From contig CARJLX010000002.1 of assembly GCA_949001935.1 (NCBI GenBank), positions 75,404 through 139,403 of the forward strand: DNA of 64,000 nucleotides, given 5' to 3'. The position numbers were made by a program, and so were the translations under genes. This DNA is from an uncultured Eubacteriales bacterium. Lineage in GTDB: Bacteria > Bacillota > Clostridia > Christensenellales > UBA1242. Below the pieces are notes generated by a model, which saw nothing but the letters and a program-made list of their open reading frames with translations, made no database searches and was not told where the DNA came from. Positions 10,701 through 18,955 of this stretch are shown here, piece after piece (positions within the stretch are counted from its first letter, which is position 1; each line of letters begins with the position of its first letter).

Positions 10701-13700
10701 CGGAACATTCTTGATAACTCTTTCTTTATCACAAGATTTCATTAATTCTGAAGAAGCAGGACAGGATAAAGAACTTTCAGGGCAAATTATTTTTGCTTCT
10801 GCCGATTGGATTGCTGGGAATAATGTGCTTTCTCAATACGAAGGCGTTAGTATCCCAATCAAAGTTTATTTTGCAAATGGAACAGAATCAGCTAGATATA
10901 ATTTGTCAACACCAAAAGATGTTTTGGCAATCAAAGATAGACCAGATGCACATTATAAAATTTCAACCACTATTGACATGACAAATTCTGGATTGAAAAA
11001 TTTAGGAGATTTTTCTGGTTCAATTATTGGCACAACCGAGCAAGCACAGATAATTGGCATTAACATAGCTGAAGGTGATAATTCTAATAATTTTGGTTTA
11101 TTCTCTAGTATTGAACCTAATGCAGTTATAAATGGGGTTAAGTTTAAGGGGCATTTTAATATTACAATCCCTAACATTAATTCTACCTTTAATATAGGTT
11201 TGATTGCAGGGAGAAACTCTGGGACACTTATAAATGTTGGAGTGGAATTAAATTCAGATAGTAAGATAACTATTTCTTCTAGTATTTTAGGAGATGAACA
11301 GCCAAGAACGATTTATGTTGGCGGTGTTGTGGGGCATAATACAGGCATAATTAAGCAAGATTATAGCCAATATTCAAATGAAGGAAGCAATGTTTATAAC
11401 CAAACTCCTAATATCTTGATGTTTAGTAGTGACTATAAACTTATCATAACTTCTTCAGCAAATAGAACAAACGCAAGTTTATATGTTGGCGGTGTGACAG
11501 GTAGAAATTCACTGGCTCTTAACAATGACTTAGAAGAGGTTAAGGGGACAGGTAAAATTATAAAAATTGATAATCCTGATCTCAATTTATATGGCTATTC
11601 TGATTATCTTGCTTATCTCAATATAGAAGTTTCTGGCAACAATAAAAACTATATTGGAATGATAGCTGGACAATCAACTGGTTTAATAAAGGGTTATGCT
11701 AAATTAGATAATAATTCTGGTGAAGAAGTTTTAATTGATTATTCTTCTATAGAATCTGCTTATTATACCTATTCTGCAGGTCGTGGAATTGTTGTTGGTG
11801 GAAGTATTATAGATAGAAGTTTGGTTGACGAAATTAATCCTGACAACAACAATTTTATTCAGTATATTGGCGGTGTTGTAGGTGTTTTAGGAAAAATATT
11901 ACAAAATAATGAACAATATTTATATAACTCTAATTTCTCTGGAATAACTTCGCGTGTTTCAGTGCTGGGCACTAAATATGTTGGTGCAATAACAGGTTAT
12001 ACTTATGCAGGCCTTGGAGATGAACTTCCACCAAATCTTGCAATGCAGGCTGTAGATAGTGGGGCAACTGGTTTTTATGCTTCAATGGTAGCAATTATCA
12101 ATAAATCACAGAACAATAATTATAGTGATTATCAAGTTGCTGGCAATGTTACTAAACTAATGGTTATCAACAAAATAGCCTTTGGTGGTTTTGCAGGAAC
12201 TGCAATCGAAACAATGAAAGATGGCGACAATGTATTTAGTTATGTTAATAGAACTAAATCTCCTAGTTTTGACGCTAATTTAGATAATACTTTATATTAT
12301 GGGGATTTTGTTGTTGCTAAGGCTTTGAATGGAGAATTGATTGCTGTTGGAGATGGTGATTATCTTTCAGTAGAATTCACTAAAAACAATCAAGCAATGA
12401 GTGTTGGTGCAAATATTGATAATGGTTTTGCAAAGTTTAGCAAAAAGAATAAGGCGGGAGAGTTTGAAGAAGTAGATAATGTTTTCTACATGTATTATTT
12501 CAGGTCGGCAGGCTTTGTTTATCAAGAAGGTGACGGTATAGATTTTGCAGATAGCCAAAACATTTTAAATGAAAAGTTAAACACTGTTGATACTGCAAGT
12601 AAATTATATCCACTTGCTTTAAGCAGGGGTATGATATTAAGATCTTTATCAACCGATATTTTAACTTTTGACCAAAGTGGAAAGATAGTTGTTAATAATA
12701 CTGGCCTTGCTAAAATTCAAATTTCAAGTATTCTTGATACCAATAATACATTATTCTTCTATATTTATGTTGTAGATTATTTCAATAGAGATATCAATAA
12801 ATCTATTATCTATCCTACTCCTTCAAGTTTCTCAACACCTATTGATGAATCTATTATTGAAATTAAAGGAGATAGTTCGCTTAATCTTTATGTTAGACCA
12901 ACAAATGATTGCGAAATGCAATTGAAGAATTTGCCTGGTAATACAAAAGATAGTGAAAACAAACTTTTAATTCAAAATGGAATTATATTAGGTGGAATTA
13001 ATGTTAGATTGAATAGCAATGATATTATTTCGGCAAATTTGAAGGTTTATAAGATAGATAAAACCCTATCAGAAGAGGCTGAAGGATATAAAAAATGTGT
13101 TTACAATTCTAATGGGGAAATTGATGTTGAATATCCAGAAGTTGATGTTCAAATAATTGGTCAAACAATCACATTTAATCATAATGATAGAACTGAGGAA
13201 TATTTTGTTAATCGTCAAAATAGTGATGGTACTTTTATTTCAACACAATATAAGTATATAGTAGAAATTTCACCTATGCTTAATGTTGATGTTGAGGGTG
13301 AAAATTATATTTGTGATGTAAACAAAAAACTTGATAAAATAGAACTTCGTTATTTGAAGGGGGCTGAAAAACTTGATCTTTCTTATACTTCAAGAACCCT
13401 TATTACTTCCAAGGAATTCAATGATGAAATTGTTATAACGACAACGCGTGAGGATGAAGTTACGCCTTATTATGTTATAAACCGTGGTGGCAGAGCTTAT
13501 TGGAGTACTTATAATGAAGTGACTCCTCTTATCAAAGATGAGTTGTTTAAAGTGACTTTTGGGAATCGTAGAAAAATCAGTTACAATTCTTCAACTGGGC
13601 GTTATGTGTATGCTTTCCCTGTGACAGTTAGGTTTAATCTTGAAAGCGAAGCATATAAAAAGCGTTATGACAACGATATTTATGGCGAATATAGTATTGA

Positions 13701-16700
13701 TTTTTATGCTAGCACTGACCCTACAAAATATAAGTCGATGACTATTACTTTAGAGCAAGCAAATGTTGAAAAAATTTCTATTGATAATTACTCAGATATT
13801 AATACTGCAAGTGATTTCTCTTCAACTTCAAAAATAGGTGTGCCAGGTAAAAATGGGCTTCTTGCTATTACATTAACACCTCAAGATTGTGATTATAAAT
13901 ATATTACAATTGAAAATGATGAAAGCAATTATTTAGCAGGCAATGGCGTGGCTATCTTCTCTCTTGTTTCTCGTCCAAGCACTGGGGCTTTTGAATTTAA
14001 AGAAACACCTATAACTGGAACTGTGACTGCAAGAGGTGTTAGATATAGCCTTGAAGATATCTTAAAAGCATACAAGACTGGCGATTATAAAGATGATAAT
14101 GATGATTCAATCAAACCATATAACGGAATGCTTTATATTCGTTATAATATTGGCACAAGTGGTGTATCTTCAACAGGAAAGAGTATTTTTAATATTATAG
14201 TTTCTAATGGAAATGAAAATTTTGTTGAACCTATTTCACTTGATTTGAAAATGGAGTTTAAAGCGAATGTAGATCTTGTTGGCAAACAGGCAATTATAGA
14301 AGATAATATGACAACTCATGCAATTTATCAAGTTGCAAGAGGACTTAGATATGAACTTTCGCTTGATGACATTTGGGGCTTTAGCAAGGAAAATGTTGAA
14401 TTATCACTTGATAATGACCAATATGCTTCAATTATAGAAGAGAGTGGAAGATATTATCTTCAAATAACAAGTGAAGAGATAACTTATATTGGAAATTACT
14501 TTGAGTTTAATATTAATGCAAGAGCTAGACAAAAAGATGGAGAGATTGAGCGTGATGTAACATCTCAAACGACTATTCGAATTAGTGAATTTGTAGTTAA
14601 TTATAACAATGATATAGATAAAAATCAAGATATAGTTAGCGAAATGGATGAAGGTATTATTGATGTTCTTATCGGCAACAAGCAAACACTTGCTGTTGAT
14701 TTGATTGAATTTATTGAATTTGATTCTGCAAATACATCAGTTAAAAGTAAAATTGATGCCTTCTTGGCAGATTTAACTATAAAGAGTGATTGGAAACTTT
14801 ATACAAATCTTGATGCTTTAGGTAGACCTACAATTGATGATGTTTCTTTTGCAAGTACTCCAAGCATAATTAATAGTGAATCTCAATTTGAAAATGCCTA
14901 TGTTCGGGTTCGTGGTTTTGATGTTGTTCCAAAAACAACGCATAAGACAAGAAATCCATATTATATCTTCACATACTATGGAAGATTTACACTAGAAAAT
15001 GGTGTTTATAAAGCTTTAAATACAGATTCAAGAACAGGACAAGAAGTTGAAACTAAATTTGTATTCAATGTATTCCAATCAAGTAGTGAAGAAAGCCCTA
15101 TTCCAATTGATAATTATGAAGATTTTATTGGAATGCAAGCAGGATCAAATTATATTTTAATAGATGATATAATTATTCCAAATGCTAATTCTGGAATTGT
15201 GTTTGAGCCAATTTCTAAAGAAATCGCATCACTTGATGGAAATAGTTATAAGATTATATTTGATGGGCGTTATAACTTTGGAAATAGCGACATAATGTCT
15301 TTGTTCCGTGAAGTGGGGGCAAATAGTATTCTTAAAAATATCACTATACAATTAACACGAGATGTAGTGTTCTCAACAGAATCAACTATGCCATTTAATG
15401 CAAGTTTACTTGCGGGAAGCAACCTAGGGGTTATCACAAATTGCAACATTATAAGTGAGGATGAAAAAACAAAGGAGAAATTTTATTTTTCTGCAACTAG
15501 CCCTAATTTAAATAATCAAAGTTATGTGACAGGTCTTGTTGTAAACAATTCAGGTTCTATCACAAATAGTCGTTCTGCAGTTAATATTGAAACTACTTAT
15601 AATGCTTCTGGTTTTGTTGGAACAAACTCTGGCAAAATTTCAAGTTCATACTTTAAAGGTGGAGAGATTATAGTCAATACAGGAAGCAATCATGTTATGG
15701 CAGGCTTCGTAGTATCAAATGCAGAGTCGGGCAGTATTATAACTTCGTATGTTTCTGGAGAACCAGATAGAGATTATGTTTACTCTCGTGACACAATTAA
15801 TATCTTGACTTCTAATTATGCGAAAGCAGGTTTTGTATTTAATAATGAAGGCTATATAAGCGACTGTTATACAAATATTAAAATTGAAGGCTCTTCAACT
15901 ATGGCTGGTTTTGTTCATAATAATGGTAATGGCGGAAGAATTGTAAATTGCTTCTCAACTAGTGTTTTGGTGGACAGAACTAATGTAAGTGGTGGATTTG
16001 CTAAAAATAAATTTATTGAAGAGGACGGAAGTGAAGGAACATTTGAAAATTGCTTCTTCTTCAAAAATGATGCAAATGATTGGAATAATGGTGGATATTC
16101 AAATATACTTATCAATGCTTCGCTTAGCACTGCAGAATTTGTTGGGGTTAAGGCATTAAATAGAGATGAATTTGCCTATGATGAGGGTAATCCTGATAAA
16201 TTTAATGAAAATTTTGGATCTTTTGCAGTCTATAATCTAAACAGTATTAACACAAATTCTGTTTGGTTCTATGCTAGAAAAGATACTTCTTATTCGGTTT
16301 ATGATAATCAAGTCTTTAATTCTGGGCGTCTTGAACTTGTTTCAGCAAATGTTATAGCTTCAAGTAAACGCGACTGGGCGAAAGATAGAACAGTGACTGA
16401 AAGTTCTGGTGATATTCATTATGAATATGATTATGATATTACTTATCCTGCTTTGGGTTCAAAAAATAATCCTTATATTATCAAGAATGCAAGTGATTTT
16501 GAAAATTTAATTCAAGAGGGAACAACAACTTCAGGCTTCAATTATAAGCATTATAGAATTGTTGATGATTTGAATTACTCCGATATGGAAGATCCTTCAC
16601 TTCTTTATCAAGTTTCTTTTGCTGGTGTGCTTGAAGGTAATGGTATGGATGTTCGAAATATTATCCTTGCCTCAGCAGATAAACTTGAAAATGCAGGAAT

Positions 16701-18579
16701 GTTTGCTCAAATAGGTCGCAACTCAACAAATTTTGGTGTTGTTATGAATTTTAATATCTATCCTTCAACGGATATTGCATTTACTAATACCTCAGTTGTT
16801 GGTGGTCTTGCGGGCAGGCTTAACAATGGTTATGTCTTTAATGTGAATATTGATCGTGAGGATAATGTTGTTAATGTAGCGGGAGCAAACTTTGTTGGAG
16901 GTCTTATTGGTCTTGCTCAGGAGAATTATAAGATATTTAATTCTTCAAGTAATCTTTCAGCCGTAGCAAACTATACTCCTAAAAATCAGTCAGAGAGTTT
17001 TGAAGATTCTAATGATGATATAACTGAATTCTCATATGCCGGTGGTCTTATCGGTTATGCAACTGGAAATGGGCTTATCAGCACAACAATTGTAGGAAAT
17101 ATCAATGCCGTTATGGGTGAGCGTATTGGTCTTGCCTTTGGTGGTGTTGGGCGCAATGTCTCTGTTTATAAATTGGATGTGAGTCCAATAGAAACAACTA
17201 AAATTCGTGCTTATAAATATGGCGGATTTGTTGTAGGAGAGTCTAGAGGAAAGTTTGAACTTGTTAGAGTTAATGAAACTGGGGTTTCAGCTGATGCTTA
17301 CAATCCGTTCACGTTATATCCTGGTGATCCACAAGCTGTTGGCGGTATTGCAGGTGTTATGCAAGGTGGAGAATTGTCGCAAGTCCAGATGAAGCAAGGC
17401 TTCACAGTTGGTTCTTATGCTTCAACTGGTGATAATGAAGTCGGCACTCACACAATAGGCTCTGTTGGTGGGGTTGTAGGATTTGTAGAAAAGTATAGCG
17501 TTAGATTGAATGAAGTTGTAGTTCTTCCAAACCTTTATGCAGGTAAATTGCTTGGAGGCGTTATTGGTACTGCAAGATCGTCTGTAGAAATGCATGAAGT
17601 TGCAGTTAAGTCAAATATCTTAAGGGTTGCTGGCTTTAACGCTTCTACTGATTTGGCGGGCTTTATAGCTCAATTGTCGGCTAGAGTTGCGATATATGAT
17701 AGTTATTGTACTTCTAATCTTGAAATTGATTGCTATACCTACGCTAACCCAAATGACGCAGATGTTAGTGGCTTTATTGCACAAACTTCAGTTGCCAATA
17801 TAGTTATGCAAAGATGTTATTATTCTGGCAGTGTAGATGTTGTGTTGGATGACAAGCGTTCAAATGCTGAGTCTTTACCATATGAAGGTGATGGTAAAAA
17901 AGATTATATAACAATAAATGTTAACAATGTTGCAAGTTCGCTTGATAATATTTCTAGCGGGAATTATGGTACAGGCAATATAACAGATGTATATTATTAT
18001 GGTAAAACTGAGGGTGCAAATGATTCATTAGTGGGCAGACCAGAAATCAAGTTTAGGTCTAATGCAAGTTTAGTTCGTTCAACATTAAATTATAAGACCT
18101 TTGGTTGTGGTAGTTATGAATATCGTAGTAATATTTCAAACAATCAAACAGCAACAACAAGCCGTGATGATTTAAACAATTTGTTTGATTATTATATTTA
18201 TAGATATCAAACAATTGATTCTAGTACAGGAGCAAACATTCCTCATGCTGTAGAATTGTTCTATTATCCAATAGATGAGTGCTTTATAAAGGTTGGAACT
18301 AATAAAAATGGTGGAGCGTTATATTCTTGGAATACAGATAGAAATCGCTATGAACTTGATGGTAATTATGAGGGAACTGCAGACAAGAGCCAATTCTTCT
18401 CTAAGAATGATTTAGCGTTAGGTGGCATTAGTCAAAGCGAAGCTTCAAGCAATACGAATAATAATTCACCTTATCGTGGGCACGATAATTTGCGACAAGT
18501 TTGGGTGTTTAGTGACAAGAAGGGTGGAGATTTAAGTGTTCTGGCTTTTGAAAGTAAATTTGAAGAGTGGTTTAACTAA
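7723..18579 (+). CDS. Giant GLUG/Ig-like surface lipoprotein (3618 aa)
   Basis: The start is ATG 7723, preceded by AAGGAG; an open frame from 7663 is ignored because it has no ribosome site and crosses a palindrome. The N-terminus is a lipoprotein signal peptide with lipobox LFVGC, so the protein should be lipid-anchored outside the membrane. Residues about 30-1080 are beta-rich, repeated Ig-like or bacterial-surface segments. GLUG-type repeats follow at about 1090-1430 (YVGGVVGHN, YVGGVTGRN, YIGGVVG), at about 2525-2745 and at about 2960-3380 (VVGGLAG, FVGGLIG, YAGGLIGYA). The region between is mixed beta domains. No sortase motif or C-terminal hydrophobic anchor is present. It follows the VirB4-like gene closely, suggesting shared expression. 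A role in adhesion or envelope structure is likely, but the ligand is unknown. Its C-terminus lacks the module shared by the two smaller GLUG proteins. Confidence 0.85.
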   Translation: MSKLKKLGLMICSFILVLTGFLFVGCTKTDYSKITLTARVGNENVNSITLDKGDDIAITFTINNYFDGMNGELEVSAIFDTTDCFTYQVSHNGRESTTVIVSGTMGGRAHLYATTKEGGKTCDVEIIVNEYSTILSNNDNNLYITENTSLTPSSKDFVFNSSSTKRDLDFYFYGINSSEDVDLTLNMITNNETREYMRKFIKVSLISQSGRNYLLFEDEEANLYSIQDTLTNDPHVNIPLPFVPATKNGDEFTFGGSGAKAVNLGDRFTFFAVYKDNLGNEFFVVRDFNVLKDLQGDQISYSYKFDSNNPETRVYQDTGLVLIPNKEDRTGNLSTDYKKLTLEIQLPTDTNLVDMNYTIPEYNGVQLVNIVKNPSFIESGKTIYSLTLTSTSTTSVTPEDLTFDIDFFYKGYSDIKDTSVNYKLQIPLKIIYEPETMSVNGDAIGSTKYTFYNNYAATNVGWQEFNIEYAPNDGAFNALEIEFNPSQVIMMYRGVQNRTGHAVLDNLNAPIYFKGVDGAREIEDGIISLHLKYLILEEGQIDYVIPYSIITGASRISFAEDDHATYGIYVGQGDNAVYNQGLFADAYFQRITFQHIGEEDVVELRANGNAIKVDEKYYLSFDIFGKALGMGRYNITLDNGTSITAVFRVIETLDSISAVVQSDNGSVSLNESREDSTLLYIRNKDNVTFGEEAIVYLNANGKQNSNAIVNYNLTRTGNGFSSNERLSGNITTTIRTNDIGNGAVEYSIEGYNVENFKRNSQTLKYTITVVSYNLIEGLDVIKIHDGNGEYADKVSAGNVTVYYGTNNTSKKTATLEVQPKKSGFLFYNPRSGEFEKTNFDKKFVSWTANATIRQDGKIVESMTFIQGGNNRYTIDGIGIFNTDTFTFEAFNYEILTELTATIRQFDRTYSFTISIRSIPYNDVTMLSLQDYEQNREITFSASETTKSLVLYTTPRNATDPVIDFVYSGTPMFGSDINDKKNFGVQCQPIGRGSGTFLITLSLSQDFINSEEAGQDKELSGQIIFASADWIAGNNVLSQYEGVSIPIKVYFANGTESARYNLSTPKDVLAIKDRPDAHYKISTTIDMTNSGLKNLGDFSGSIIGTTEQAQIIGINIAEGDNSNNFGLFSSIEPNAVINGVKFKGHFNITIPNINSTFNIGLIAGRNSGTLINVGVELNSDSKITISSSILGDEQPRTIYVGGVVGHNTGIIKQDYSQYSNEGSNVYNQTPNILMFSSDYKLIITSSANRTNASLYVGGVTGRNSLALNNDLEEVKGTGKIIKIDNPDLNLYGYSDYLAYLNIEVSGNNKNYIGMIAGQSTGLIKGYAKLDNNSGEEVLIDYSSIESAYYTYSAGRGIVVGGSIIDRSLVDEINPDNNNFIQYIGGVVGVLGKILQNNEQYLYNSNFSGITSRVSVLGTKYVGAITGYTYAGLGDELPPNLAMQAVDSGATGFYASMVAIINKSQNNNYSDYQVAGNVTKLMVINKIAFGGFAGTAIETMKDGDNVFSYVNRTKSPSFDANLDNTLYYGDFVVAKALNGELIAVGDGDYLSVEFTKNNQAMSVGANIDNGFAKFSKKNKAGEFEEVDNVFYMYYFRSAGFVYQEGDGIDFADSQNILNEKLNTVDTASKLYPLALSRGMILRSLSTDILTFDQSGKIVVNNTGLAKIQISSILDTNNTLFFYIYVVDYFNRDINKSIIYPTPSSFSTPIDESIIEIKGDSSLNLYVRPTNDCEMQLKNLPGNTKDSENKLLIQNGIILGGINVRLNSNDIISANLKVYKIDKTLSEEAEGYKKCVYNSNGEIDVEYPEVDVQIIGQTITFNHNDRTEEYFVNRQNSDGTFISTQYKYIVEISPMLNVDVEGENYICDVNKKLDKIELRYLKGAEKLDLSYTSRTLITSKEFNDEIVITTTREDEVTPYYVINRGGRAYWSTYNEVTPLIKDELFKVTFGNRRKISYNSSTGRYVYAFPVTVRFNLESEAYKKRYDNDIYGEYSIDFYASTDPTKYKSMTITLEQANVEKISIDNYSDINTASDFSSTSKIGVPGKNGLLAITLTPQDCDYKYITIENDESNYLAGNGVAIFSLVSRPSTGAFEFKETPITGTVTARGVRYSLEDILKAYKTGDYKDDNDDSIKPYNGMLYIRYNIGTSGVSSTGKSIFNIIVSNGNENFVEPISLDLKMEFKANVDLVGKQAIIEDNMTTHAIYQVARGLRYELSLDDIWGFSKENVELSLDNDQYASIIEESGRYYLQITSEEITYIGNYFEFNINARARQKDGEIERDVTSQTTIRISEFVVNYNNDIDKNQDIVSEMDEGIIDVLIGNKQTLAVDLIEFIEFDSANTSVKSKIDAFLADLTIKSDWKLYTNLDALGRPTIDDVSFASTPSIINSESQFENAYVRVRGFDVVPKTTHKTRNPYYIFTYYGRFTLENGVYKALNTDSRTGQEVETKFVFNVFQSSSEESPIPIDNYEDFIGMQAGSNYILIDDIIIPNANSGIVFEPISKEIASLDGNSYKIIFDGRYNFGNSDIMSLFREVGANSILKNITIQLTRDVVFSTESTMPFNASLLAGSNLGVITNCNIISEDEKTKEKFYFSATSPNLNNQSYVTGLVVNNSGSITNSRSAVNIETTYNASGFVGTNSGKISSSYFKGGEIIVNTGSNHVMAGFVVSNAESGSIITSYVSGEPDRDYVYSRDTINILTSNYAKAGFVFNNEGYISDCYTNIKIEGSSTMAGFVHNNGNGGRIVNCFSTSVLVDRTNVSGGFAKNKFIEEDGSEGTFENCFFFKNDANDWNNGGYSNILINASLSTAEFVGVKALNRDEFAYDEGNPDKFNENFGSFAVYNLNSINTNSVWFYARKDTSYSVYDNQVFNSGRLELVSANVIASSKRDWAKDRTVTESSGDIHYEYDYDITYPALGSKNNPYIIKNASDFENLIQEGTTTSGFNYKHYRIVDDLNYSDMEDPSLLYQVSFAGVLEGNGMDVRNIILASADKLENAGMFAQIGRNSTNFGVVMNFNIYPSTDIAFTNTSVVGGLAGRLNNGYVFNVNIDREDNVVNVAGANFVGGLIGLAQENYKIFNSSSNLSAVANYTPKNQSESFEDSNDDITEFSYAGGLIGYATGNGLISTTIVGNINAVMGERIGLAFGGVGRNVSVYKLDVSPIETTKIRAYKYGGFVVGESRGKFELVRVNETGVSADAYNPFTLYPGDPQAVGGIAGVMQGGELSQVQMKQGFTVGSYASTGDNEVGTHTIGSVGGVVGFVEKYSVRLNEVVVLPNLYAGKLLGGVIGTARSSVEMHEVAVKSNILRVAGFNASTDLAGFIAQLSARVAIYDSYCTSNLEIDCYTYANPNDADVSGFIAQTSVANIVMQRCYYSGSVDVVLDDKRSNAESLPYEGDGKKDYITINVNNVASSLDNISSGNYGTGNITDVYYYGKTEGANDSLVGRPEIKFRSNASLVRSTLNYKTFGCGSYEYRSNISNNQTATTSRDDLNNLFDYYIYRYQTIDSSTGANIPHAVELFYYPIDECFIKVGTNKNGGALYSWNTDRNRYELDGNYEGTADKSQFFSKNDLALGGISQSEASSNTNNNSPYRGHDNLRQVWVFSDKKGGDLSVLAFESKFEEWFN

Positions 18580-18602
18580 TAATGGTTAAACCCTCTTTTT
18601 TA
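18565..18602 (+). terminator. Terminator of the giant lipoprotein gene
   Basis: The stem GAGtGGTTTAAC / GTTAAACCCTC spans the stop codon and is followed by TTTTTT. Confidence 0.85.
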
Positions 18603-18794
18603 ATTTAATAATTAACATTTATTGAAAGATGCTGATATATCTTTTATGCATAAAAAATGGTAAATAGGCAATATTATTTTGTAAATCTTTGCAAAACATT
18701 TGGATTTTTTTATGTTTTATGCTATATTTACAAAAACAAGGGCCTAAGAATTAGGTTGATTTTTTGATTTTTTTAAAAAAATTTATTAAAAGTG
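18603..18794. other. Intergenic region upstream of the rpoB promoter
   Basis: About 190 bp with no gene seen. rplK-rplA-rplJ-rplL, which precede rpoB in most bacteria, are absent here. Confidence 0.6.
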
Positions 18795-18823
18795 TTGACA
18801 AGATAGGTTGATTTTGCTATAAT
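18795..18823 (+). promoter_or_regulatory. rpoB promoter, consensus sigma-70 type
   Basis: TTGACA (18795-18800) and TATAAT (18818-18823) are separated by 17 bp. Transcription would start near 18830, giving a leader of about 125 nt. Confidence 0.85.
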
Positions 18824-18878
18824 AAAATGAACTAAACTTGCGGATTGTGAAAAATTATATTATTTTTTAACTTAAAAT

Positions 18879-18920
18879 AGGGATTTTTATGGCGTTTTTT
18901 GCTCCATAAAGTCCTTTTTT
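18879..18920 (+). promoter_or_regulatory. Attenuator-like hairpin in the rpoB leader
   Basis: AGGGATTTTTATGG and CCATAAAGTCCT form an imperfect long stem with a T-rich loop, followed at once by seven T residues. This is the form of an intrinsic terminator inside the 5' leader, ending 36 nt before the rpoB start. It could attenuate rpoB transcription; no trigger is visible. Confidence 0.6.
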
Positions 18921-18955
18921 TACTTTAAAAATGTCCGCCAATAAGGAGATACGAA

